Below are positions 36,297 to 44,546 of a stretch of 64,000 nt of DNA, in pieces. The notes beneath the pieces are model-generated. The model was not told the DNA's origin. It searched no databases and saw nothing but the letters and a program-made list of their open reading frames with translations. The position numbers were made by a program, and so were the translations under genes. This DNA is from Bradyrhizobium sp. AUGA SZCCT0283 (GTDB lineage Bacteria; Pseudomonadota; Alphaproteobacteria; Rhizobiales; Xanthobacteraceae), in NCBI RefSeq assembly GCF_018130385.1, contig NZ_JAFCLU010000031.1, positions 1-64,000 on the forward strand, written 5' to 3'. The first letter of the stretch is position 1; every line of letters begins with the position of its first letter.

Positions 36297-37169
36297 ATGC
36301 ACATGTCTATGGAAAACGTCACGCCGGTGGCGCGAAGCGATATCGCGCCGCACTTCCTGCAATGGTCGCCGATCGTGCTCGGCGCGTTTGCGGCGACTGC
36401 GCTCTCCTCGGTGTTGCTGACATTCGCGGTCACGATTGGCCTCGGCGTCACGTCGACGGCGCCGACGTGGCGTGATGCCTCCGCGGCACTTGCGATCCTA
36501 TCCGGCCTCTATCTGATCATTCAGGCCGTGGTTAGCTTTGGCCTAGGTGGCTACATCGCAGGACATACCCGTACCTCGACCGGCCCGGCTGCGGTGGAGG
36601 AAACAGCGCACGTTGACGGCGCCCACGGCTTGGGCACTTGGGCGCTCGCCGTGGTCATGGGCGCCATTCTCGCCACCTGGATTGGCGCGGCCACCGTCAA
36701 TCGGACATCGTCGATGCGTGGCCCAGCGCAGGCCAGTGTGGCCGAGCCGCTATTGAGCTATGAGCTGGACCGGCTGTTTCGCGCCGGCCGCCGCGCACCC
36801 AATGTCGATCTCAGCGCCGAGCGCGCGGAAGCTGGCCGCATTCTTCTCACCACCTCAAGTCATAGCGGTTTGAGCGCGGACGACCGCACCTATCTCATTC
36901 AGCAGCTCGGAGCGCTGGCCGGCCTTGCCGCGGCCGACGCGGAACGCAGGGTCGACAGCGCCATTGCCAACGCCAAGACAGCCATTGCAAGGTCACGGCG
37001 TAGCACCACCATCCTCGCCTTTTCGGTCGCGACCGCGATCCTGCTTGGCGCCGTAGCCGCCTGGGCCGCGGCGTGCGCCGGCGGACGGCATCGCGACGGC
37101 GCGTCCCTGCCGGAGTGGATGGTGCGGTCGAAGGCGCTCGATCGACGGCGGCAGACGGTGCTGCCGTAG
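36297..37169 (+). CDS. Membrane protein with C-terminal helical domain
   Basis: A protein of about 290 aa. Clear membrane helices are WSPIVLGAFAATALSSVLL, ASAALAILSGLYLIIQAV and LGTWALAVVMGAILATWIG, plus one near the C-terminus (FSVATAILLGAVAAWAAA). Between the third and fourth helix is a soluble helical segment (ADDRTYLIQQLGALAGL, ADAERRVDSAIANAKTAIA). ATG 36297, 36303 or 36309 could be the start; GAGG fits 36303 best. It follows the 24-aa microprotein by 4 nt. I know similar proteins as unnamed membrane proteins of Bradyrhizobium; no function is known. Confidence 0.75.
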   Translation: MHMSMENVTPVARSDIAPHFLQWSPIVLGAFAATALSSVLLTFAVTIGLGVTSTAPTWRDASAALAILSGLYLIIQAVVSFGLGGYIAGHTRTSTGPAAVEETAHVDGAHGLGTWALAVVMGAILATWIGAATVNRTSSMRGPAQASVAEPLLSYELDRLFRAGRRAPNVDLSAERAEAGRILLTTSSHSGLSADDRTYLIQQLGALAGLAAADAERRVDSAIANAKTAIARSRRSTTILAFSVATAILLGAVAAWAAACAGGRHRDGASLPEWMVRSKALDRRRQTVLP

Positions 37170-37409
37170 CGCCGTCTCTTATTCCTCTCCCTGCCCTTAC
37201 CGAGAGAGGCCAGGGTGAGGGGCGGCTTCTGCAGACTCAAATGGCAGTCGAAGTCAGACCAGCTTAGAATGTTCGCGAGTTCAACGTTAGCCCAGCAATT
37301 GGAACCATCCAGTCTCAGCATGTCTCTTAACGGGTCAAACTCGGAAGTCCGAATGCTCGACCGGGAGGTCGGCTTTGCCGTCAATAAGTGACATCGTCGG
37401 CCCGACTGC

Positions 37410-38243
37410 TTAGGTCCGATAAGTGGCCAACAACGGAAGTCGCCGACATATCACGACCGGTAGTCCCTCTTGCCGCAGATTGTCGTGACCCTTGCTACTA
37501 GTCACTTCGGGATCCAGATAGATCTTCGCGCTCGTTCCACTTTGCCACGTAGCAGCTGACCTATAGGGCTCTAACTTCCCGGACCGAAGCGCTTGCAGTC
37601 TTGCATGCGGCCAAGTCCCGTTCGAGTGATGAAATATTCTCGAACAGTCGTCGGGTCGTGAGCTGCAGAAAATAGAAAGCAAATTGCGGGTTTTGGTAGC
37701 AAGCTGTTTCCCCTGTTCATATGTAATTTGGAGCACTTCCCCGTCCTCAATGCATTCCAGCGTTTGTGTACGCAACTGATCTGGCGCCAATAAGCCAAGC
37801 TCACCGAAGATCTGCCCCACCGAAACATTCTTTCCTAGTTCAACCAGACGAAAATGTCCGGAAACTACGAGGCACATAGCATCGGCGGCATCCCCTTTGC
37901 GAAATAGTACGTCGCCGCGCTTGAATCTGCGCATGGATGTGAATGGCTTGAGCCAATCCATACTAAGATCAGCCTGCGTGGCGCCTCGCACCTCTTTGTT
38001 AGCCGCAGCATCTCGCGAAGGCGTAGGCCATTCAATGGTAGCAAGACGAGATGCAGGACCAAAACCGGATGAAGGCTGCCAAGATATGCATATGTGATGA
38101 AAATGAGGTTGCTGCAAATTCCAACTAATCGAGGTGGGATTAGTCTTCATGTAAAAAGTCAGAAAGACGAGAAAGGCCGCAAGATATCCCGCCATTTCCG
38201 TGCTGCTCATGACGCGCTCCCATCCCCGATGCAGGCGCGACAT
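37410..38243 (-). pseudogene. Membrane protein with cyclic-nucleotide-binding domain, multiple frameshifts
   Basis: The main frame starts with a membrane helix (MAGYLAAFLVFLTFYMKT). A one-base shift near 38140 leads to LIPPRLVGICSNLIFITYAY and VLHLVLLPLNGLRLREMLRL. Another shift returns to ADLSMDWLKPFTSMRRFKRG, then VLFRKGDAADAMCLVVSG and FGELGLLAPDQLRTQT, a Crp-type cyclic-nucleotide-binding domain. A third shift near 37720-37740 leaves the last helices in another frame. Intact relatives have three membrane helices followed by this domain. At least three indels make it a pseudogene here. Confidence 0.7.
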
Positions 38244-38301
38244 AACGCCAGCTGTACTATCAAGTCTAGGTTCGGCCTCACCTGACGTGCAATGTCCAAT
38301 G

Positions 38302-38379
38302 TGTCCGCTTTGGGTTGGTCAAAGGCGAAATTCCCGGATGCCCAGCCCATGTCTTGCTTTAGCAGCCCAAAAGCGGACA
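38302..38379. repeat. Inverted repeat, TGTCCGCTTTGGG ... CCCAAAAGCGGACA
   Basis: Arms at 38302-38314 and 38366-38379 pair with one extra base and enclose about 50 nt. The TCCGCTTTGGGT arm also occurs in repeat copy 2 near 900, so it may belong to the same dispersed repeat group. Confidence 0.55.
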
Positions 38380-38394
38380 TCTCTTGTTTTATTA

Positions 38395-38660
38395 GTACAC
38401 GCCCTAGTGTGCTGTCCTGTAAGTTCGTAGCATAATTATTGCATCGGTTTCGGGTATCCTGATCGAAGGAGTTACCCGATGCGAACCGGACGCCCGAAGG
38501 CGACACTGACGATTTCCAGCGACGAAAGCGCGCATCTTTTGGCCATAACGCGGTCGCGCTCGCTACCGGCGGCACTGACATTGCGGGCGAAGATCATTCT
38601 GGCGCGCGAGCGCGAGTCCAGCAACGCCGTCGTGTCGACGCGGCTCGGCGTGTGCCGACC
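38395..38660 (+). mobile_element. IS630-type insertion sequence, left-end remnant
   Basis: The end-like sequence GTGTGCTGTCCTGTAAG is followed by ATG 38479, which encodes the N-terminal helix-turn-helix of an IS630 transposase: MRTGRPKATLTISSDESAHL, SLPAALTLRAKIILARE, STRLGVCR. The frame then loses similarity (RPIPGLRAVQPVS) near 38655, before the catalytic domain. Only the first quarter of the element remains. Confidence 0.65.
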
Positions 38661-38731
38661 GATTCCCGGTCTACGGGCTGTCCAGCCGGTTTCTTTCGGC
38701 AGTAGGATCTCAATGAGGTAGGACGCGGCGC

Positions 38732-38925
38732 TCATGACGTTCTGGCGGTACGCAGCTGCCCTAGCCAGCCTTCAAGTAGCGTATCCGGCGTGACGGTTTC
38801 AACCTGGGCTCCAAGCGGTTGGTGTAGAGGGCCATCGTTGCGTCATGCGTTTCGTCCGCCGAGCTGCACACCGCGTCCATCACAACGATGGCATGAAAGT
38901 CCGGGGCGAATAGACGTACTTGTCG
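38732..38925 (-). pseudogene. Isochorismatase-type cysteine hydrolase, C-terminal remnant
   Basis: Reads VRLFAPDFHAIVVMDAVCSS and ADETHDATMALYTNRL, then after a one-base shift AQVETVTPDTLLEGWLG. The segment VMDAVCSS carries the region of the nucleophile-type Cys of these hydrolases. The N-terminal half is missing, cut off near the IS630 remnant or the DUF421 gene. Confidence 0.6.
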
Positions 38926-38987
38926 AATGCGCGGGCAGGGGGAACGAACCGCGCGAGCTCCGGGATCCGGCCCGGCACTGCAGAAAG

Positions 38988-39485
38988 CTAAACGCTTTGC
39001 CTTTTCAAAACGCTGAGCCGTCCGTCGCCTTCCAGGGTAGCCAGCTTGATGTCTTCGTAGTTGTCGACACTCTGTTCGCGCAGCTGCGATTTGAGTTCAT
39101 CTTCGGTAATCATTTCCTTGCGCAGGTGCTGCGGAATCAACCTGCCGTCACGAATGAGCGTAAGGCTTGGAGGCTTCAGATACGGTCGCGTCGCTGGAAA
39201 GCGCCAAGCCATCCAGTCCAGAAGATATTCCCACGCAACGATCGTAAGAACGAGCGCGAGGCCCTCGGTTACCGAGCTGTACTCTTTTCCAAGTCCATTT
39301 TGAGCGGCATCGGCGATCAAGACGATGACGAGGAGGTCAGCAGGCCCGAAATGTCCCGCCTGGCGTCGCGCCATGAAGCGGAGGACCACGAAAAGCCCGA
39401 GATACATGAGGCTGCCGCGAACAACGATCTCTGCAAGTCCTATTGCCGGCACAAACACGGAATTCCAGTCGACCGATAGATTCAT
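38988..39485 (-). CDS. DUF421 (YetF-like) membrane protein
   Basis: A 165-aa protein; AGGAG 6 nt before ATG 39485. Three membrane helices in the first half (IGLAEIVVRGSLMYLGLFVVL, ADLLVIVLIADAAQNGL, LALVLTIVAWEYLLDW) lead into the small soluble domain, with PPSLTLIRDGRLIPQHLRKE, then DELKSQLREQSV and IKLATLEGDGRLSV. This is the normal DUF421 order and length. The family is linked to spore or envelope functions in Bacillus and unknown in rhizobia. The gene is intact among decayed ones. Confidence 0.85.
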   Translation of the reverse strand: MNLSVDWNSVFVPAIGLAEIVVRGSLMYLGLFVVLRFMARRQAGHFGPADLLVIVLIADAAQNGLGKEYSSVTEGLALVLTIVAWEYLLDWMAWRFPATRPYLKPPSLTLIRDGRLIPQHLRKEMITEDELKSQLREQSVDNYEDIKLATLEGDGRLSVLKRQSV

Positions 39486-39555
39486 GGCTTACTCCTAATG
39501 TGTCTGCTCCAGAAGAAGGCCTAGTAGCATTGATGATGTCTTGCGCGGCTGTAGC

Positions 39556-40035
39556 TTAACCGTCTGCGATAGCTGCCAGCAGGCGGTCGAGGAAAACCGC
39601 TTGCCCCTTTACAATTTTCGCGCGAGCCTCTTCAATTTCAAACCATGCGGCGCGATCGAGTTCGGGAAACATCTGACGCCGCCCGGATCGCGGTGGCCAT
39701 TCCATCTCGAACATATTGCTCTTGAGATCGGCGGCGTCCCAGTCTTGTTCAACGGCCCATACGTGAACGATCTTTCCTCCTGGCTGCTTCGACTGGCCCA
39801 GCGACACGGACTTGCCGCGCGGACGGTGACCGGTTTCTTCCGCAAACTCGCGCTTTGCTGCGGCGAGGGGAGTTTCACCCGCGGCGATCAAGCCTTTTGG
39901 AACCGACCACGATCCCAGGTCCTTCTTGCGCCAGAAGGGTCCTCCGGGATGACCGAGCAGGACTTCGATGCCACCGCCCCGTAAGCGGTAGAGGAGAAGC
40001 CCCGCGCTCTGTTTACTGGATATGGTAGTTGCCAC
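39556..40035 (-). CDS. NUDIX hydrolase
   Basis: About 159 aa from GTG 40035; upstream in-frame starts exist to 40110 and none has a good ribosome binding site. The Nudix box is GLIAAGETPLAAAKREFAEE followed by TGHRP, matching Gx5Ex7REUxEExGU. SAGLLLYRLRGGGIEVLLGH forms the first strands, and the C-terminal PELDRAAWFEIEEARAKI fits the family. Nudix enzymes cut nucleoside diphosphates linked to another group. WSVPKG before the box is common in the DUF/AP4A-like branch; the substrate here is unknown. Confidence 0.85.
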   Translation of the reverse strand: MATTISSKQSAGLLLYRLRGGGIEVLLGHPGGPFWRKKDLGSWSVPKGLIAAGETPLAAAKREFAEETGHRPRGKSVSLGQSKQPGGKIVHVWAVEQDWDAADLKSNMFEMEWPPRSGRRQMFPELDRAAWFEIEEARAKIVKGQAVFLDRLLAAIADG

Positions 40036-40399
40036 TATCACGCTAGGCTGCGCAGGCGGCAGTCTGCCGTCTATTGTGAAGATGACGGAGAAGCGCGAGA
40101 GGCATGGCATTGATTACGCGGTCCGGCGATACGCCTCCTTTACGGCCCATCTCAACACCCCAATGCATGTGGTCGAGCTCCCTAATGGAATGGGCATCGG
40201 GATTGATGCGTGGATCCAACGATCGCCGGACGGCACTTTCTCGATCGACGTCGCCAGTGCGGGTTCGACGAATCCGGGGAAGGGGGCTTTCACGCCGATT
40301 GCCGCCGGCTTCTTACGTTGAAACGCCACGCTACAAACGCCACGAACAAAACAGGTCGATTCAAGCTGACGACAGTCGGATCGTTCCGACAGAGCAATA

Positions 40400-40424
40400 G
40401 GAACTTTATCTATTTTTCCCGGTT
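40400..40424 (+). promoter_or_regulatory. EcfG-like promoter (GGAAC-N16-GGTT)
   Basis: GGAAC at 40400-40404, 16 nt, GGTT at 40421-40424, followed by TTTGAAGC. It lies 57 nt before the ATG of the next small gene. Confidence 0.4.
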
Positions 40425-40480
40425 TTTGAAGCGCACTTGGGGCCGGTTTATGTGAGCCCCTCTTAACGGCTTAAGACGCG

Positions 40481-40741
40481 ATGGAGCACACTCTAGTCAG
40501 GCGGGACCAATTCAATATTTCTCCGCAGGGTATTGTTCATAAGCCAACCGACGCGGCATTTACGCCGGATCCTTCGGATCCCTATTCAGGAATAGTGCGG
40601 TTGGGCCAGCTTAGTAGCATCCCTCCTAATGGGGGTGGCTTCAAGCCTGATGACGTACAGAGAATTATGCGTGAGCTTTGGGTCGAATACGTTGCCAACA
40701 ACCCTGAACTCTTCAAGGGCGTGGGCGGAAAGACAGGATAA
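40481..40741 (+). CDS. Hypothetical protein, 86 aa
   Basis: ATG 40481 begins MEHTLVRRDQFNISPQGIVH, followed by KPTDAAFTPDPSDPYSG and a helix FKPDDVQRIMRELWVEYV. The sequence is soluble, with a pattern unlike chance frames in this GC-rich DNA. No recognised domain. The EcfG-like site upstream suggests stress induction. Confidence 0.55.
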   Translation: MEHTLVRRDQFNISPQGIVHKPTDAAFTPDPSDPYSGIVRLGQLSSIPPNGGGFKPDDVQRIMRELWVEYVANNPELFKGVGGKTG

Positions 40742-40790
40742 AGGCTGTGTGCCGGAGTCGTTTCTTTCGCTCAGGGCTTCCTTCGGCCTA

Positions 40791-41066
40791 TTAGGTCAAC
40801 TGCCACGCGATCCAAAGGATGAGATAAAGTGCGACGGCTACCAAGTAATTCACGATCATCCACTTGCTTCGCATACAGCGTTGTCCGGTATATTTTTGAC
40901 CTACACCGTCAAATTTTTGGATCGTGCCATCTTGGGCCGCAAGGCGGGCTTCAGCCAAGCGAACTTGCCGCATTAATCTGCGAAGCTCCGCCATTCGCTC
41001 AGAAAGATCCGGCAGGCGCCGTTGCGCCTCTCGCTTGACCTTTGGGACGTAGATTCTCTGTCGCAT
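40791..41066 (-). CDS. Small protein with coiled coil and C-terminal membrane anchor
   Basis: ATG 41066 is preferred because GGGAGGG lies 8 nt upstream. The 91-aa product has a charged start (MRQRIYVPKVKREAQRR), a coiled-coil helix (LSERMAELRRLMRQVRLAEARL) and a C-terminal membrane helix (VNYLVAVALYLILWIAW). This is a tail-anchored topology. A possible promoter, GGAAC-N17-GGTT (41099-41124, minus), lies upstream. Function unknown. Confidence 0.6.
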   Translation of the reverse strand: MRQRIYVPKVKREAQRRLPDLSERMAELRRLMRQVRLAEARLAAQDGTIQKFDGVGQKYTGQRCMRSKWMIVNYLVAVALYLILWIAWQLT

Positions 41067-41199
41067 CGTTACACCCTCCCAAGCACGCAACCCGAAAGAA
41101 CCCAACAGTTCAACTTAGAGTTCCTTGGGCCGTGCGTCTGCCCCGCAACAAGACGATCTCTTGTAATCGCTTCTTGTAGCGTCGTCTCTCGCTCCTGAA

Positions 41200-41231
41200 G
41201 TAGATGCGGCTCGTCACCGAACCGCATCTAC
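41200..41231 (-). terminator. Hairpin after the DUF1236 gene
   Basis: Perfect 10-bp stem GTAGATGCGG/CCGCATCTAC with a 12-nt loop, starting 10 nt past the DUF1236 stop. A T run is lacking, so termination strength is uncertain; it may also protect the 3' end of the mRNA. Confidence 0.55.
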
Positions 41232-41240
41232 ACGAGCCAC

Positions 41241-41582
41241 TTAGTCGATTTCGTGAACGACAGTTCGAGTGCCTGGATCCACCAGCATCACTCGATCGCT
41301 GGAATAGATGTAGCGATATTTGGTGACGGAGGGTCCCCAATCTGCGGGCACTGCTTCAAGCTCAACGCTGGTCGGGACCTTAGCGCCGACGACAATTCTT
41401 TCCTGTGTCGTCACGGGTCGGACCTTCTTCTCGGTAACGTAACTTTTGATCTTGGTCCGATACTGCGGCTCGATCTGTATGACCGCATTTCCAGCGCCGG
41501 TCGTTGTCGTCATGGTGGTCTGAGCGTTGACGGCGGTCGCCAGCAGCGACGCTGCAGCGGCAATTATCAAAACCTGCTTCAT
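41241..41582 (-). CDS. DUF1236-domain secreted protein
   Basis: A 113-aa protein; AGGAG 6 nt before ATG 41582. Residues 1-20 are a signal peptide (LIIAAAASLLATAVNA-QT). Then a Thr-rich linker and the DUF1236 core: IEPQYRTKIKSYVTEKKVRP, VVGAKVPTSVELEAVPADWG and YRYIYSSDRVMLVDPGTRTV. Small periplasmic proteins of this type are very common in Bradyrhizobium, often stress-induced; the function is unknown. A full-consensus EcfG promoter lies upstream and a stable hairpin follows the stop, so this is a complete single-gene unit. Confidence 0.88.
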   Translation of the reverse strand: MKQVLIIAAAASLLATAVNAQTTMTTTTGAGNAVIQIEPQYRTKIKSYVTEKKVRPVTTQERIVVGAKVPTSVELEAVPADWGPSVTKYRYIYSSDRVMLVDPGTRTVVHEID

Positions 41583-41618
41583 CGCAATCTCCTAATCCGC
41601 GTCAGTGCGGCGCTGCAC

Positions 41619-41643
41619 AACGTGGAAGAGGGAGCCAAGTTCC
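41619..41643 (-). promoter_or_regulatory. EcfG promoter, full consensus (GGAAC-N16-CGTTG)
   Basis: On the minus strand GGAAC (41643-41639), 16 nt, CGTT (41622-41619), then G. This is an exact match to the general stress sigma factor consensus of rhizobia. The start would lie near 41612, 30 nt before the DUF1236 ATG. Confidence 0.65.
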
Positions 41644-41850
41644 TAATTGTCCCGACCTGCGGAGTGATCCAGCTTTCCCTTGTAACCAAAAGGCCCCGCG
41701 CACCTTGCCTACTAAGGTGCGAACGGGGGCCGATTGCGGGTGGTCGGCGATGCGGCTGGGGGTAGCCGCCATTTACCATGAGGATAAGAACCGGGAACAA
41801 GTGGCAATAGAACTGCGGTTCATGGATGAGGGCAGCCGATGGAGGCGTAC

Positions 41851-41934
41851 ATGCCAGTTCTGTTGCTCTGGGCCGTCCCGGCCGTGATCGTTGTCGGCGG
41901 CGTCGGTTATTATTTAGTTCGCGCTGTTCACTAA
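41851..41934 (+). CDS. 27-aa single-helix membrane microprotein
   Basis: ATG 41851 has GGAGG 5 nt upstream. The product starts MPVLLLWAVPAVIVVGGVGY and ends LVRAVH: one membrane helix with a basic end. A strong terminator follows at 41957, so this is a complete small transcription unit. GGAAC (41794) lies upstream but its -10 match is poor. Confidence 0.6.
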   Translation: MPVLLLWAVPAVIVVGGVGYYLVRAVH

Positions 41935-41956
41935 GTGGAATTGCTAGAGGGAGGAA

Positions 41957-41990
41957 AGGCCCGAGCCGGAACGCCGGCCGGGCTTTTCTT
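41957..41990 (+). terminator. Rho-independent terminator of the 27-aa gene
   Basis: GCCCG at 41959-41963 pairs with CGGGC at 41979-41983, with inner pairing GCCGG/CCGGC, followed by TTTTCTT. Confidence 0.7.
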
Positions 41991-42016
41991 GGCCGTGTTT
42001 GGAAGGACGCTTTGCG

Positions 42017-42166
42017 ATGGCAGACAAGCGCGCTTTGAAATTGATTGGCATCATGTTTGCCGCTTTGACCTTGCTGGTGATCTCGACGGCGGCTGTAGTG
42101 GTGGGCGGTCACGCCGCGAGCAGCATCAATGGCGAATATCTTAAATTGGTAGACCTTCGAGACTAG
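42017..42166 (+). CDS. 49-aa membrane microprotein
   Basis: ATG 42017 begins MADKRALKLIGIMFAALTLL and continues VISTAAVVVGG, then a short soluble tail ending VDLRD. There is one membrane helix. GGAAGGA lies about 10 nt before the start. It sits 30 nt after the terminator of the previous small gene on the same strand. Function unknown. Confidence 0.55.
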   Translation: MADKRALKLIGIMFAALTLLVISTAAVVVGGHAASSINGEYLKLVDLRD

Positions 42167-42283
42167 TTCGCGGGAATGGGGGATGCAGTGTGCGAGCGCG
42201 ATAGTCATCACGCATTCGGTACGAGTATCTGGGTAGCCCGGCAACGCTTCATTCAAAACGGGGCTAGTACCGCCGCACAGTGA

Positions 42284-43423
42284 TTATGACTCTTTGGCTT
42301 GAGGCGGACGGACGACAACGGGCTCGGGATAGGCTCGGCCCATTTTGGCGCGGGCTTTATCGGTCGTGAACATCGATTTGATGCGGGCCTTCGCGGCGTT
42401 GCGCTGTCGTTCCCAGGCGGCGATCTCGGATTTGAGCTGCTGCTGGGTCGCGATGCGCCGGTCCAGGCACTGGCTGCGCAGCACTCCGATCTCGATCTAA
42501 CCATGTTGAGCCAACTGGCGTGCTTGGGGACGAAGTGGAACTCCAGCCGGCGCAGCACGCGACGCGCCTCGCAAGCGGGAAAGGCTTGGTAGAGCGCGCC
42601 GGCCGAGTGCGTCGATAGATTGTCCAGGACGACCCGAATCCGCTCGGCCTTGGGGAAGTGAACGTCGGTGAGCTCCCGCATGCAGGTGGCGAAGTCGACG
42701 GCAGCCCGGTTGTCGGTTACTTTGACCTTGCGCCAGGGCCGATGCACGTCGAGGAACATGAACAGGTTGGCCGTGCCATTGCGCTTGTACTCGCAGTCAT
42801 AGCGCTCGAGCTGGCCCGGCTCGGCAGGGATCGGCAGGCGGACCCGCCGATGAGCTGCGTCGGGCTCTCGTCGAAGCAGACCACCGGGCGTATTGGATCG
42901 GGAGCCTCGGCGTAGAGGTCGAGCACGTCCTCCATCCGGGCGACGTATTCGCCATCCACCTGCGGAATGCACCATATGTCCTTGCGCCACGGCTTGAGGT
43001 CGTTTTCGGCCAGCGGCGGCGCACCGTCTCGCGGGAGATGTTGCCGTGCTCGGTGAGCCTGACCAATTCACCCGCCAACAGCTCCAGCGTCCAGCGGACG
43101 CGGCCCGCGGGTGGACTCGAACAGGCCGTCGCGATCAAGAGGGCTTCGTCTTTGCCAGACAGTTTGCGGCTTGCGCCGGGGCGCGGCTCTTCGCTCAGTG
43201 CTGCTTCCAGGTTGCCGAGCACAAAGCGCCGCTTGGTCCGATAGATCGTGGACTCACCAACGCCAACGTTGGTTGCGATCGCCTCGTCGCTGGCCCCTCC
43301 GTCGGCGGCCAGTAAAATTTGCGCCCGCTTGAGCTTGCGCGCCGAATGCTTCCCACCACTGAGAAGCGCCGTCAGTTCGCTGCGCTCGGCTTGGCTGAGT
43401 TCAACCCGATAGCGTACATTCAT
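42284..43423 (-). mobile_element. IS630-family transposase gene, three frameshifts
   Basis: ATG 43423, with GAGGAGG upstream, starts MNVRYRVELSQAERSELTAL and runs as a helix-turn-helix domain to SRETVRRR near 43020. A shift leads to WMANTSPGW-type frames and the true VDGEYVARMEDVLDLYAEAP and VVCFDESPTQLIG (first catalytic Asp). Another shift gives PIPAEPGQLERYDCEYKRNG, VRVVLDNLSTHS (second Asp) and PKHASWLNMV. A last shift gives the C-terminal part LDRRIATQQQLKSEIAAW, ending AKES at 42284, with the catalytic Glu at the joint. Apart from the shifts the length is normal (about 360 codons). IS630 elements can use one frameshift, but three mean that it is dead. Terminal repeats could not be defined. 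Confidence 0.8.
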
Positions 43424-43468
43424 CTGTGCCTCCTCGTCGCTGGAGGCCCGGATGAACAGCTGAATCGG

Positions 43469-43655
43469 ATGGCCGGCGTGAGTCGCCCTGCAAAAACCTT
43501 TACGCCCAAGCAGGGTCAGTATCTGGCGTTTATCCACCTCTACACCCGCCTGCATCGCCGGCCTCCGGCCGAAACCGACATGCAGGAATATTGTCGCGTC
43601 AGCCCACCTTCCGTTCACCAGATGGTGCTAACGCTGGAGCGGGGCGGGTTCATCA
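43469..43655 (+). pseudogene. LexA-like winged-helix regulator, truncated
   Basis: ATG 43469 reads MAGVSRPAKTFTPKQGQYLA, then FIHLYTRLHRRPPAETDMQ, EYCRVSPPSVHQMVLTLERG and GFIRR: a winged-helix DNA-binding head as in LexA/MarR-type proteins. After about 43655 it runs into sequence that belongs to another gene on the opposite strand, so the natural C-terminus is missing. The frame stays open to 43786 only by chance. Confidence 0.55.
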
Positions 43656-43659
43656 GAAG

Positions 43660-43975
43660 GCCCTCGTTCCTTTCGACAAAATCAGAAATCGTAGAGGGAA
43701 GCTCGCGCATCTGCAGATCGCACGACGGCGCAGTTCACAGGCAACGTCTTCGGAAACATCTTCCGACCAGCGCTCGGAAGTATTGAAGGCGGCGACGCGA
43801 ATGGGGTGCTATATTGGCCGGTCAATAGATCTTGAATGACCGTGTCGAGATCGGTGGCTTCGTAGTCGGCTTCGCGCCAGGCGCGGCCTAATCGACCGAA
43901 ATCATCCGCGACCAAGGAGACCGTCTCATCGTTGTCGATCGGGATTATCGACGGTGTCCAACTAGACCTACGCAT
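43660..43975 (-). pseudogene. Conserved rhizobial small protein, two frameshifts
   Basis: ATG 43975 with GGAG upstream reads MRRSSWTPSIIPIDNDETVS, then LVADDFGRLGRAWREADYE, TTDL-like and VIQDLLTGQYS. A shift near 43815 gives PIRVAAFNTSERWSEDVSED and VACELRRR, and a second shift near 43710 gives DLQMRELPSTISDFVERNEG. In order this is a protein of about 105 aa that I recall as common in Bradyrhizobium and without known function. Its 3' end meets the truncated LexA-like gene near 43655. Confidence 0.6.
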
Positions 43976-44064
43976 TATGAACTCCACGCAATACGGAATT
44001 AAATTTACCTGACCTGAATCGTTCCGGCGGGAAGAACAGGAACCCGACACATAATTGGCTTGCT

Positions 44065-44238
44065 TTAGGCGGTCCAAGTGCGATCTCCGCACTGCAGGCA
44101 TTCAAATATATGAATGACGACTCCGCTTTCAGATTCCATGATCGTTTTGAGGAGAGTGAGCCTTCCTGCGCAGAAGCGGCACTCATGGTTTGATTGGTCG
44201 CGAACAGTGGCAATCTTCTCAGCTCGAAACAGCTCCAT
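44065..44238 (-). CDS. Zinc-ribbon microprotein, paralogue A
   Basis: ATG 44238 encodes a 57-aa protein: MELFRAEKIATVRDQSNHEC, RFCAGRLTLLKTIMES, then VIHIFECLQCGDRTWTA. Two CxxC pairs 28 residues apart make a zinc ribbon. A near-identical gene of the same length lies at 57327-57500. The most likely role is protein or nucleic-acid binding. No clear ribosome binding site: GGGGGGCCCGCC precedes the start. Confidence 0.65.
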   Translation of the reverse strand: MELFRAEKIATVRDQSNHECRFCAGRLTLLKTIMESESGVVIHIFECLQCGDRTWTA

Positions 44239-44249
44239 GGCGGGCCCCC

Positions 44250-44546
44250 CAACCCCCCACGTAAAGGGGTAGGTATCGGTTTCGGAGCCTTACGGCGCCG
44301 TAGTCATACGGGAGGACCATCCCAGCGGTGTGAGAGGCTGGGGCCATCATATTCCCCATGCGCCAGTGCGGCTTATCAAGACCGAAACGGCCCCAGCGCG
44401 GAGGCTGGGGGTCTGCGTGCCGGAGCCGTCCCCCTTTCGCGCCCTATCCGAGCGCAGAATCTACACTATTGGCGAAATTTGAGCCGGTCCGGCCTATTTT
44501 TGTCATGCCCGGAACTCTGGCGGGGTAATCCCTTCGACGGATAAGC
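44250..44546. other. Intergenic region with hairpin-prone repeats
   Basis: GGCCCCAGCGCGGAGGCTGGGGG near 44390-44412 and related GGGGCCATC/GGTGTGAG blocks can fold into hairpins, but no T run follows. No gene was seen. Confidence 0.35.

Noticed and set aside
40022..40321. 99-codon plus-strand frame overlapping the NUDIX start
   Set aside because: The end (PMHVVELPNGMGIGIDAWIQ) has some regularity, but the frame has no ribosome binding site and overlaps the NUDIX gene; not supported enough to annotate.
42284..43423. Programmed frameshifting in the IS630 transposase
   Set aside because: Three separate shifts are needed, while known programmed cases use one; simple decay is more likely.
43590..43840. 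Plus-strand continuation of the LexA-like gene to 43786 and the overlapping frame 43591-43839
   Set aside because: From 43655 on the sequence is the antisense of the rhizobial small-protein pseudogene, so the frames are chance extensions.
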